From: an uncultured Opitutia bacterium
GTDB taxonomy: Bacteria > Verrucomicrobiota > Verrucomicrobiia > Opitutales > UBA953
DNA length: 5,276 nucleotides
Reading direction: 5' to 3'
NCBI GenBank assembly: GCA_903924185.1
Contig: CAIYAN010000196.1
Coordinates: 1-5,276 of the forward strand
Shown: positions 1 through 5,276 of the stretch, piece after piece
Position numbering within the stretch: position 1 is the stretch's first letter
Layout of the letters: every line of letters starts with the position of its first letter
The notes under the pieces: model-generated
The model's database searches: none
What the model was told of the DNA's origin: nothing
Seen by the model: the letters and a program-made list of their open reading frames with translations, nothing else
Position numbers and translations under genes: made by a program

Positions 1-1503
1 CCCGAGGCGCTGGAGGCCGATGAGGGCCTGCAGACGGACGCGTGGGTTGGCATCCTTGAGTCCATCGAGGAACGGCTGAACGGGGACGCCCGCGATTTCG
101 GAAGTACGGTCAGCGAGGGCGCGGAGGGCAAACTCGCGGACAGCGTCATCCTTGGTGAGGCCAACCAGGCCGGGGGTCGCATCCTTCCCCAGCATCTGCT
201 TGTAAGTGAAGATCGCGGCGACGCGGTGATAGAGGTGTGCCTTGCTGGCGGCAGCCAGAGCCAGGACGGCGGGGGCTTGGTCGCTCTTCTTAATATCGAT
301 GAGCCGACGCGAAGCTTCGAGGCGCTGCACAGCGCTGTCGGAAGCGAGCAGCTTAACGAGTTCGGCATCCGAGACCTTGTTCACGTCCACATACTTGTTC
401 GGGGTCACGCCCGTGGCCACGACCTGCTGAATCATGCCCTGCTGCTTGCCCTTACCGAGGTAGCTGAAGCCACCCGCGCGCCAGTCGGCGATGTAGAGGC
501 GAGAGCTGCCGTCGACGTCGATATCCGTCGCGTTCTTAACCTTATGGAAGGTCTGCTGCTGGGCGACGAACGTGGCCTCGAACTGCTTAATCGGGTGATT
601 GTGAATCGTGCCCGTGGTCCAATCGCAGGTGAAGAGCGTTTCGCCCCAGCCCTTAGGGAAGCCGGGCTCGCTGAGGTAGAGACCGCCGGTGCCCGAACCA
701 CCACCGTAGTCGGCCAGCGGGCGGGCGATTTCATCGTCGAAATTCTTATACAGGCGAGGGTAACCCGGGTTGGCGAGGGACGTGAAGTGGTGGAAGCGCG
801 TGTTCCAACCCTTGCCGTCATTAGTGTTGTCGCGCGAGAAGAGGTCGAGCGTCGGGGAGATAGCCGTATCGCAGATATTGCGGGTCATCTCGGTGTAGAT
901 CTCCAACTCGGAACCATCGGGACGGACGCGCATCACGCCGCCGCCGTAAAGCGTCACGCGCTTACCGTCGCGGCCCTTGGCACCGTCCTTGTCTTTTTCG
1001 ATACCTGCACCGAAGTCGCCGACCGCGATGTAGAGCCAGCCATCGATGCCCATGCGGCAACCGTTAGTGGTATGGTCAGCCCCGCGTGGGTGTTCAATCC
1101 CACCGCCGAGGCCATCGACCAAGAGAATCTGTTCATCGGCCTTGCCGTCGCCATCCTTGTCCCGGAAGGCGGTGAGGAAAGGAGGGTTCACCAAATAGAA
1201 CACGCCACCCACCCAGTGACCGCCGCGCGGCGACTCCACCTTGGCGTACTCGATCATCACGTCGGCCTGACCAGCCCCCTTGGTGTCGCGGGCGAGGAGG
1301 ATGCGGCCCATCCCCTTGATGTGGCCGAGCGAACCGTTTTTGTCCGAAGAAATATAAACGTCGCCGTTAGCGGCGGCCGCGACGGCCGTCGGGTAGATTT
1401 CGGGCTCCTGGGTGGTGCCGACGAATTCACGGATGGTGAAGCCTTCGGGCACCGCGTGGGCGGCAGCAGCGAAGAACAGGAGACTTAGGGTGGGGCGTAC
1501 CAT
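1..1503 (-). CDS. PVC-type membrane-bound dehydrogenase / heme-binding protein, N-terminal part (C-terminus outside window)
   Basis: The minus frame is open without a stop from the ATG at 1503-1501 to the left edge (501 codons). Residues 1-17 form a signal peptide (MVRP, then a hydrophobic LSLLFFAAAA core) ending in an A-H-A cleavage site, so the product is exported. Residues about 20-365 resemble the beta-propeller 'putative membrane-bound dehydrogenase' domain of Planctomycetes and Verrucomicrobia, a relative of sorbosone/glucose dehydrogenases. It shows DxDxDG calcium-type loops at D115-D119 and D327-D331, H144/C149 in a DHTTNGC segment, FTCDW around C293, and IADWR around W341. From about 378 onward helical HEAT-like repeats begin (AVREFALRALADR, PRVRLQALIGLQRLG). 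Family members usually end in a CxxCH cytochrome c domain, which would lie beyond position 1 and is not visible. The substrate is unknown; sugar or alcohol oxidation feeding a heme is inference. No Shine-Dalgarno lies close to the start; AAGGAG at 1547-1542 is 38 nt away. It diverges from the GH20 gene. Confidence 0.9.
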   Translation of the reverse strand, partial: MVRPTLSLLFFAAAAHAVPEGFTIREFVGTTQEPEIYPTAVAAAANGDVYISSDKNGSLGHIKGMGRILLARDTKGAGQADVMIEYAKVESPRGGHWVGGVFYLVNPPFLTAFRDKDGDGKADEQILLVDGLGGGIEHPRGADHTTNGCRMGIDGWLYIAVGDFGAGIEKDKDGAKGRDGKRVTLYGGGVMRVRPDGSELEIYTEMTRNICDTAISPTLDLFSRDNTNDGKGWNTRFHHFTSLANPGYPRLYKNFDDEIARPLADYGGGSGTGGLYLSEPGFPKGWGETLFTCDWTTGTIHNHPIKQFEATFVAQQQTFHKVKNATDIDVDGSSRLYIADWRAGGFSYLGKGKQQGMIQQVVATGVTPNKYVDVNKVSDAELVKLLASDSAVQRLEASRRLIDIKKSDQAPAVLALAAASKAHLYHRVAAIFTYKQMLGKDATPGLVGLTKDDAVREFALRALADRTSEIAGVPVQPFLDGLKDANPRVRLQALIGLQRLG

Positions 1504-1620
1504 AGGATGCGGGGGTAGAAGGTGTAGATGTAGGGTTTTCGCTCCTTGTTCCAAGACCGAACGATAAAAGGGGCCCACGGAGGGCTTGCCCGAGCGTTAA
1601 ACAGGCCTAACCCTCCGATT
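1504..1620. promoter_or_regulatory. Divergent intergenic region between the dehydrogenase and GH20 genes
   Basis: These 117 bp separate two divergent starts, so both promoters are expected here. I see no convincing -35/-10 pair on either strand. The region holds a perfect 7-bp inverted repeat, CGGAGGG at 1578-1584 and CCCTCCG at 1611-1617, described separately. The plus frame of the GH20 gene stays open back to a TTG at 1546, but the 25 extra residues do not look like GH20 sequence, so this stretch is treated as non-coding. Confidence 0.55.
1578..1617 (+). repeat. 7-bp inverted repeat in the GH20 leader
   Basis: CGGAGGG (1578-1584) and CCCTCCG (1611-1617) are exact reverse complements separated by 26 nt, with the right arm ending 3 nt before the GH20 ATG. 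In a plus-strand transcript the pair could fold into a GC-rich stem that holds the only purine-rich, Shine-Dalgarno-like run of the leader (GGAGGG) against the bases next to the start codon. The repeat is seen directly; folding and any control of translation are inference. In GC-rich DNA a 7-bp match can occur by chance. Confidence 0.4.
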
Positions 1621-3366
1621 ATGCCTGCCGCCCTGCCCACGCTTTTTCCCCGGCCACGGGAATTGAGCCGGCGTGACGGCTTCTTACCGGTGCCGGGCCA
1701 GCCCCACCCCACGGCCCAATTTCTGGCCAACCTGCCCGCGACTATCGCCGAAGCCCAAGCGGCGCTCGCGGTCCAGTCCAGTGCACCCTGCCGCAGTGAG
1801 CACACTGCTAACCTCGGCGTGGATAGCTACACGCTCGCCATCCAGCCTGTCGGTATCCTGCTCCAGGCCAGCTCCGCCGCGGGCCTCCTCTACGGTGCGC
1901 AGACGCTGCGCCAAATCCACGCACAGAACCCGGACGCCCTGCCCTGCCTCGAGATCCTCGACGGCCCCGACCTACCGGTGCGTGGGTTCATGCTCGATGT
2001 GTCCCGCTGTAAAGTGCCGACGCAAGCCGAGCTACTCGCGCTCATCCGCGCACTCGGACAACTGCGCGTCAACCAACTCCAACTCTACGTCGAACATACC
2101 TTCGCGTTCCCTGGTCACGAGGATGCTTGGCAGGACGCCTCGCCACTGACGCCGGCGGAAATCCGCGAACTCGACGCGGCTTGCGCGGCGCTCGGCATTG
2201 AACTCGTTCCCAACCTTAACACCTTCGGGCACATGGAGCGCTGGCTGCGCCATCCACGCTACCGGGCGCTCGCCGAATGCCCCCAAGGCTGGATCCACCC
2301 GCTGACCGGACAGTTTAAAGAATTTCCCGGCACGCTGAAGCCGGACGACGCGTCGCTCGCCTTCGTGGCCAGCCTACTCGACGACTACCTACCCTGTTTC
2401 CGTAGCCGCCAAGTAAACATCGGCGGCGACGAACCGTGGGAACTCGGGCAAGGCTTCAGCCAGGAAGCTGTCGCAATGCGCGGTAAGCACCGCGTCTACC
2501 TAGACCATCTACACAAACTCTGTGCCCTCGCCACGGAGCGTGGACACACCCCGCAGTTCTGGGGCGATATTCTGCTCGAGGATCTTACCCTTGCGCAAGA
2601 CGCCCCGCAGGACGCGTTACCCGTGGTTTGGGGTTACGACGCGGGGCATCCGTTTCAGACGCAATGTGGACGACTGCAAGAACTCGGCCGCGCCTACCTC
2701 GTCGCTCCGGGCACCAGCGCTTGGCAAAGTTTTACGGGGCGACTCGACAACGCGCTCACGAATCAGGCTGAAGCGATCGGCGCCGCCCGCCAACACGGCG
2801 CCCGCGGCGTGCTCGTCACCACCTGGGGCGATAACGGTACGCACCAACCGTGGCCGACAGCGTGGCTACCGATGGCCGCGGGCTTAGCCCAAGCTTGGAG
2901 CTTCACCGCCAACCAAGAGCCCAGTGCGGTCGCCGCCTGCCGGATACTCGGTGGCCTCGCCGACGACGACGCGCCCGCGGTCGCCGCGGCGCTCACACAC
3001 CTGGGGCAGCTCGATAACCAAATCGCCAAGGCCAATCGTAACAAGAGCCTCAGTTGGGATTTCCTCACCGCGCAACCCGCCGCCCTCGCGGGCTTCGTCG
3101 CGGGCATCACCCCTGCCGAACTCACGCGCTCACTGGCTTACCTCGAGGAAAGCGCCGGCCTCGTCGACGCCATCCAAGATAACCGCGTACGCACCGAACT
3201 CTCCGTAGGTCTCGAGCTAGCGCGCGCCGGCTTACTCCGGGCCTCCGGTCAACCGCTGAACGCCACGGCGTCCCGCGAACTGCGGGAACGATTCGAACAC
3301 ACTTGGCTAGCCCGCGCCCGCCGCGGCGGACTCGCCGAAAGCGTCGCCGGTCTAGGCTTAGGCTAA
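1621..3366 (+). CDS. Family 20 glycoside hydrolase (beta-N-acetylhexosaminidase-like)
   Basis: A 581-residue protein that probably removes terminal beta-linked N-acetylhexosamine (GlcNAc or GalNAc) from glycans. Residues about 6-115 look like the GH20b accessory domain (LFPRPRELSRRDG near the start, then YTLAIQP and GLLYGAQTLRQI). The catalytic barrel begins at RGFMLDVSR (121-129). The GH20 Asp-Glu pair is D270-E271 in NIGGDEPWELG; in this family the Glu is the general acid and the Asp positions the substrate acetamido group (family knowledge). Likely active-site aromatics are W314 (FWGD) and W402 (TTWGDNG). Residues from about 430 form an Ala-rich, helical C-terminal region I cannot assign. 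The ATG at 1621 is chosen because homology-like sequence starts directly after it; the upstream TTG at 1546 adds only unrelated residues. No Shine-Dalgarno is visible. There is no signal peptide, so the enzyme is predicted cytoplasmic and would act on imported oligosaccharides. It converges with the lipoprotein gene 3 bp downstream. Confidence 0.9.
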   Translation: MPAALPTLFPRPRELSRRDGFLPVPGQPHPTAQFLANLPATIAEAQAALAVQSSAPCRSEHTANLGVDSYTLAIQPVGILLQASSAAGLLYGAQTLRQIHAQNPDALPCLEILDGPDLPVRGFMLDVSRCKVPTQAELLALIRALGQLRVNQLQLYVEHTFAFPGHEDAWQDASPLTPAEIRELDAACAALGIELVPNLNTFGHMERWLRHPRYRALAECPQGWIHPLTGQFKEFPGTLKPDDASLAFVASLLDDYLPCFRSRQVNIGGDEPWELGQGFSQEAVAMRGKHRVYLDHLHKLCALATERGHTPQFWGDILLEDLTLAQDAPQDALPVVWGYDAGHPFQTQCGRLQELGRAYLVAPGTSAWQSFTGRLDNALTNQAEAIGAARQHGARGVLVTTWGDNGTHQPWPTAWLPMAAGLAQAWSFTANQEPSAVAACRILGGLADDDAPAVAAALTHLGQLDNQIAKANRNKSLSWDFLTAQPAALAGFVAGITPAELTRSLAYLEESAGLVDAIQDNRVRTELSVGLELARAGLLRASGQPLNATASRELRERFEHTWLARARRGGLAESVAGLGLG

Positions 3367-3370
3367 GGCT
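3353..3370. repeat. Short tandem hexamer (TAGGCT, TAGGCT, AAGGCT) across the convergent stops
   Basis: Three consecutive hexamers, the third with one change, span 3353-3370. They cover the GH20 stop codon (3364-3366) and reach the last base of the opposing lipoprotein stop (3372-3370). In the GH20 reading frame they encode the end of the GLGLG tail. The arrangement leaves no room for separate terminators between the genes. A 4-bp stem (CTTA/TAAG) inside a 5-bp outer stem (CCGGT 3347-3351 with ACCGG 3380-3384) is possible, but it has no flanking T-run. Confidence 0.45.
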
Positions 3371-4113
3371 TACTTGGCAACCGGAGCATCCTTCGCCGAC
3401 ACTGGCTTGGCTGGAGCGATATCGCCTGCGACGACCGTGGTCCGGCCAGCGACCTGGTTCTGCGTAATCTGAATATACCCACCGCGCACGACCGCCTTAG
3501 TGTAAGCCGCGTCCTTCGTGAAGTTCACATAGGAAACCTCCGCCGAGCCGCGCGGGCAGGACACCATCAAGACAGGCTCGCCAGAGTTATTACGGCTCAG
3601 CCGGATCTCCACCGTGCCGGCCACGTATTTCACGAGCCCCACCTCGGTGCGCACCAAGCAAACACTACGCGCGCTGAGCCAGCCGGTCTCAAGGTCGAGG
3701 CCACCGCGCTGCAGTTCCATCTCAATAATCGAATAGCCGCGCTCGTAATTACCGTCGCCCGTTTCGACGCGGTAGGGATTGCTGTGCCCCTCGGGCTCGC
3801 CGAGGAGGGTAAGGAATCGCAGGCCGGAATTTTCCTGCAATGTGCCCGCGACCCCATTGAAGAGGCTGAAGGAAGCGGCCGCCGCGGCGGGGGTTTCGAG
3901 GGTCGTGCCCCGTTCGGTGTAGGCAGCGACCTTGAGCAGCGCGACCTTGTTGGCCGGGCTGCGCATGATGACCGTGCCTTTGGCCGGCGCCACGAGGACC
4001 AAGCCATCATGCAGTCCCGAAGCGGCCTGGGCGGCCGGGGCATAGGGCGAGCCCGAGCAACCGGAAAAGAGGCTGACCGTGGTTAAGGCGGAAAGGGCGA
4101 GGAACGAACGCAT
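3370..4113 (-). CDS. Lipoprotein with a FecR-like domain
   Basis: A 247-residue protein starting at the ATG 4113-4111. The N-terminus MRSFLALSALTTVSLFSGC is a lipoprotein signal with lipobox FSGC, so C19 would be lipidated; S20 at +2 rather than Asp favours outer-membrane sorting if that rule applies here. After a short Ala/Pro linker, residues about 38-100 match the FecR pattern: a start resembling GTV-x-x-R, a 'TERGTTLETPAAAAASFSLFNG' type stretch about 66-87, and LQENS at 92-96. Residues 137-172 (LDLETGWLSA, then VKYVAGTVEIRL) resemble the part of FecR-type proteins that precedes their VRGT-like motif. The tail is Lys/Ala/Pro-rich. No FecI-type sigma factor or TonB receptor is adjacent, so iron signalling should not be assumed; FecR-like domains occur in many envelope proteins of unknown role. 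The family call is by motif resemblance only. A GGAGG lies 15 nt upstream, farther than usual. The gene diverges from the CotH gene and converges with GH20. Confidence 0.6.
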   Translation of the reverse strand: MRSFLALSALTTVSLFSGCSGSPYAPAAQAASGLHDGLVLVAPAKGTVIMRSPANKVALLKVAAYTERGTTLETPAAAAASFSLFNGVAGTLQENSGLRFLTLLGEPEGHSNPYRVETGDGNYERGYSIIEMELQRGGLDLETGWLSARSVCLVRTEVGLVKYVAGTVEIRLSRNNSGEPVLMVSCPRGSAEVSYVNFTKDAAYTKAVVRGGYIQITQNQVAGRTTVVAGDIAPAKPVSAKDAPVAK

Positions 4114-4128
4114 GCCGTCTTATGAGAA

Positions 4129-4144
4129 CCTCCCCCACCGGAGG
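4129..4144 (-). promoter_or_regulatory. Possible ribosome-binding site of the lipoprotein gene within a 5-bp hairpin
   Basis: Read on the minus strand, GGAGG at 4133-4129 is the only Shine-Dalgarno-like sequence before the lipoprotein ATG, at a long 15-nt spacing. It can pair with CCTCC at 4144-4140 around a 6-nt loop. The pairing is seen in the sequence; use as a ribosome-binding site or its masking is inference and depends on transcription starting upstream of 4144. Confidence 0.25.
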
Positions 4145-4169
4145 CAATACGCCACTCACTGAAATGCCC

Positions 4170-4186
4170 TCAACCCGCCGGGTTGA
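4170..4186. repeat. Perfect 17-nt palindrome, candidate operator
   Basis: TCAACCCGCCGGGTTGA has 8-bp arms that are exact reverse complements around a single central C; as RNA it could also form a 7-bp stem with a GCC loop. It sits in the middle of the divergent control region and its right arm overlaps a possible -35 hexamer (TTGACT, 4183-4188) of the CotH gene. No T-run follows on either strand, so it is not an intrinsic terminator. Symmetry and location fit a binding site for a dimeric regulator; which one is unknown. Confidence 0.5.
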
Positions 4187-4208
4187 CTACGCCCCCGGAC
4201 TGCATGGA

Positions 4209-5276
4209 ATGCACGAACCCCCGCGCGTGTTGCCCCTGCCCTCCACTCGACTCCTACTCCTCGCCTTGGCCTCTGCCTGGGCCAGCGTAGCGCTGCCGGC
4301 CGCCGACACCCCCGTCATCGGGGCACCGGATGTTCCGCCCGTGCTGGCACCAGGACCGAAAGCTCCCGACCTGCCGAACGACGTGCTCTTCGCTGGGGCC
4401 GTCCCGCACCTCCAGTTAACCATCACGCCGGAGAATATCGCCAAGCTCCTGCAGGACCCGCGGACGCTCGTCCCGATGACGATGAAGGAAGTCGGCGGCG
4501 CAACTTTGGAAAACTGCTCGGTCAAAATCAAAGGATCCGTCGGAAGCCTCCGCCAAATTAACCAAGACCGCCCGGGGCTTTCGATTCGCACCGATAAGGT
4601 GAAGAAGACGCAAGAGTTTCGGGGCATCGCCAAATTCCAGCTCAATAACTGCGCCCAAGATAATACCTACCTGCATGAGCAGATCGCTGGCGAGATGGCC
4701 CGTAAGGCCGGCATCCCGGCGTCGCGCTGTACCCATGCCTTCGTCACCCTCAACGGGAAGGTCCAAGGCACGTACGTCTTAAAGGAAGGCTTTAATACCG
4801 AATTCCTCCGCTACTTTTTCAAAAATACCACCGGCCACCTCTACGACGGCGGTCTGCACCAGGACATCCACCCCAACCTCGAGTGCGATCAGGGCGACCC
4901 CGCCGAAAAATCGCGGCTGTCCGAGTTCGTCTCCGCTCTCGGTGAACCCGATGCTGCCAAGCGCGCCACCCGCGTGGGCAAAATCTTGGATATCGACGCC
5001 TACCTCCGGTATCTCGTGATGGAAAATATCATGGTGCACGGGGACGGTTATTCCTACCGAGCCAATAACTACCGGGTCTACGAAAACGTCGACGACGGTA
5101 AGTTCGTCTTCATCATGCACGGGATGGATAATATGTTCGGCGTTGATGCCTACGGACAGAGCAGTCCACGGGCCTACATCCACTCCTCGCCCGTCAATGC
5201 CCCGCTCTACCCGGGCGCCAGCGTCACCGCCGTGTCGCAAGCGCTCTGGACCTCTAAGGACGCCCCCGCCCTCCGC
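4209..5276 (+). CDS. Secreted CotH kinase family protein, N-terminal part (C-terminus outside window)
   Basis: The frame is open from 4164 to the right edge; from the ATG at 4209 it gives 356 codons. An Arg followed by LLLLALASAWASVALPAA (about residues 14-32) is a signal peptide, so the product is exported. The rest matches the CotH kinase-like family: VKIKG at 105-109, a FRGIAKFQLNN segment, GTYVLKEGF at 187-195 with K192 and E193, LYDGG, HGDGY at 277-281, NNYRVY from 286, and FIMHGMDNMFG at 301-311. CotH proteins are atypical kinases; Bacillus CotH phosphorylates spore coat proteins. D279 and D307 are the likely catalytic and metal-binding acidic residues (inference). Bacteria of this type do not make such spores, so the target is unknown and probably extracytoplasmic. 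The start is uncertain: ATG 4164 would place the palindrome inside the gene, while GTG 4227 would give a shorter signal peptide. No Shine-Dalgarno supports any of them. Confidence 0.87.
   Translation, partial: MHEPPRVLPLPSTRLLLLALASAWASVALPAADTPVIGAPDVPPVLAPGPKAPDLPNDVLFAGAVPHLQLTITPENIAKLLQDPRTLVPMTMKEVGGATLENCSVKIKGSVGSLRQINQDRPGLSIRTDKVKKTQEFRGIAKFQLNNCAQDNTYLHEQIAGEMARKAGIPASRCTHAFVTLNGKVQGTYVLKEGFNTEFLRYFFKNTTGHLYDGGLHQDIHPNLECDQGDPAEKSRLSEFVSALGEPDAAKRATRVGKILDIDAYLRYLVMENIMVHGDGYSYRANNYRVYENVDDGKFVFIMHGMDNMFGVDAYGQSSPRAYIHSSPVNAPLYPGASVTAVSQALWTSKDAPALR

Larger units (their letters stand above)
4114..4208. promoter_or_regulatory. Divergent intergenic region between the lipoprotein and CotH genes
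   Basis: These 95 bp must carry both divergent promoters. On the minus strand, TTGCCT (4147-4142) and CATAAG (4124-4119) are 17 bp apart and each match 4 of 6 sigma-70 consensus bases; that promoter would give an almost leaderless lipoprotein mRNA. On the plus strand, TTGACT (4183-4188, 5 of 6) and TGGAAT (4205-4210, 4 of 6) are 16 bp apart. Both are weak matches in an organism whose promoter consensus I do not know. A 17-nt dyad overlaps the plus-strand -35 candidate. Confidence 0.4.

Noticed and set aside
226..1488. A 420-codon open frame on the plus strand.
   Set aside because: It lies antisense to the dehydrogenase gene, whose minus-strand translation has a signal peptide, DxDxDG loops and family motifs. 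The plus-strand product is a low-complexity Val/Ala/Glu/Arg-rich sequence with no recognisable domain; long antisense frames are common in GC-rich genes.
1527..1554. A minus-strand promoter for the dehydrogenase (TTGGAA, 16 bp, TACATC).
   Set aside because: It matches only 4 and 3 of 6 consensus bases, which is expected by chance in a region of this size.
1546..1620. A TTG start at 1546 extending the GH20 protein by 25 residues.
   Set aside because: The extension has no signal-peptide character or GH20 similarity, while the typical GH20b beginning follows right after the ATG at 1621.
3347..3384. A bidirectional intrinsic terminator between the convergent genes.
   Set aside because: The possible stems are short (5 and 4 bp), interrupted, and not followed by a T-run on either strand.
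3784..4086. A 100-codon plus-strand frame, and other frames inside the lipoprotein gene.
   Set aside because: They are antisense or out-of-frame shadows of the lipoprotein gene, which has a clear lipobox and FecR-like pattern; the shadow products are compositionally biased and motif-free.
4164..4208. An upstream ATG at 4164 for the CotH family protein.
   Set aside because: It would put the perfect palindrome in coding sequence and leave a polar stretch of about 30 residues before the signal-peptide core. The ATG at 4209 gives a more normal signal peptide, though this is not decisive.
4779..5240. A 153-codon minus-strand frame rich in Val, Gly and Asp.
   Set aside because: It is antisense to the well-supported CotH family gene and has no recognisable start context or domain.

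Overview
The window reads as a high-GC bacterial chromosome segment, most likely from the PVC superphylum and within it Verrucomicrobiota (possibly Opitutae-like). The reasons are the PVC-type secreted 'membrane-bound dehydrogenase' at the left, the Verrucomicrobia-style CotH kinase family protein with its HGMD-N-MFG motif at the right, a FecR-like lipoprotein, and the absence of good Shine-Dalgarno sequences. The phylum call is inference from protein families; no marker gene is present.

Layout: four genes form two divergent pairs facing each other. (1) Positions 1-1503, minus strand: N-terminal 501 codons of a PVC-type dehydrogenase/heme-binding protein with signal peptide, beta-propeller-like domain and HEAT-like repeats; it runs off the left edge before the expected cytochrome c domain. 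(2) Positions 1504-1620: a 117-bp divergent intergenic region with a 7-bp inverted repeat. (3) Positions 1621-3366, plus strand: a complete GH20-family beta-N-acetylhexosaminidase-like protein with no evident signal peptide. (4) Positions 3370-4113, minus strand: a complete lipoprotein with a FecR-like domain, convergent with the GH20 gene and separated from it by 3 bp. (5) Positions 4114-4208: a second divergent intergenic region with a perfect 17-nt dyad. (6) Positions 4209-5276, plus strand: a secreted CotH kinase family protein that runs off the right edge.

Three of the four products appear to be exported or envelope-anchored (dehydrogenase, lipoprotein, CotH protein). The GH20 enzyme looks cytoplasmic. 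A loose theme of carbohydrate use and envelope biology is plausible, but nothing here proves a common pathway. No RNA genes, mobile elements, CRISPR arrays or convincing terminators were found. I did not find a clear undescribed system; the best leads are the two palindromic elements in the divergent control regions and the variant GH20 and CotH active-site motifs.
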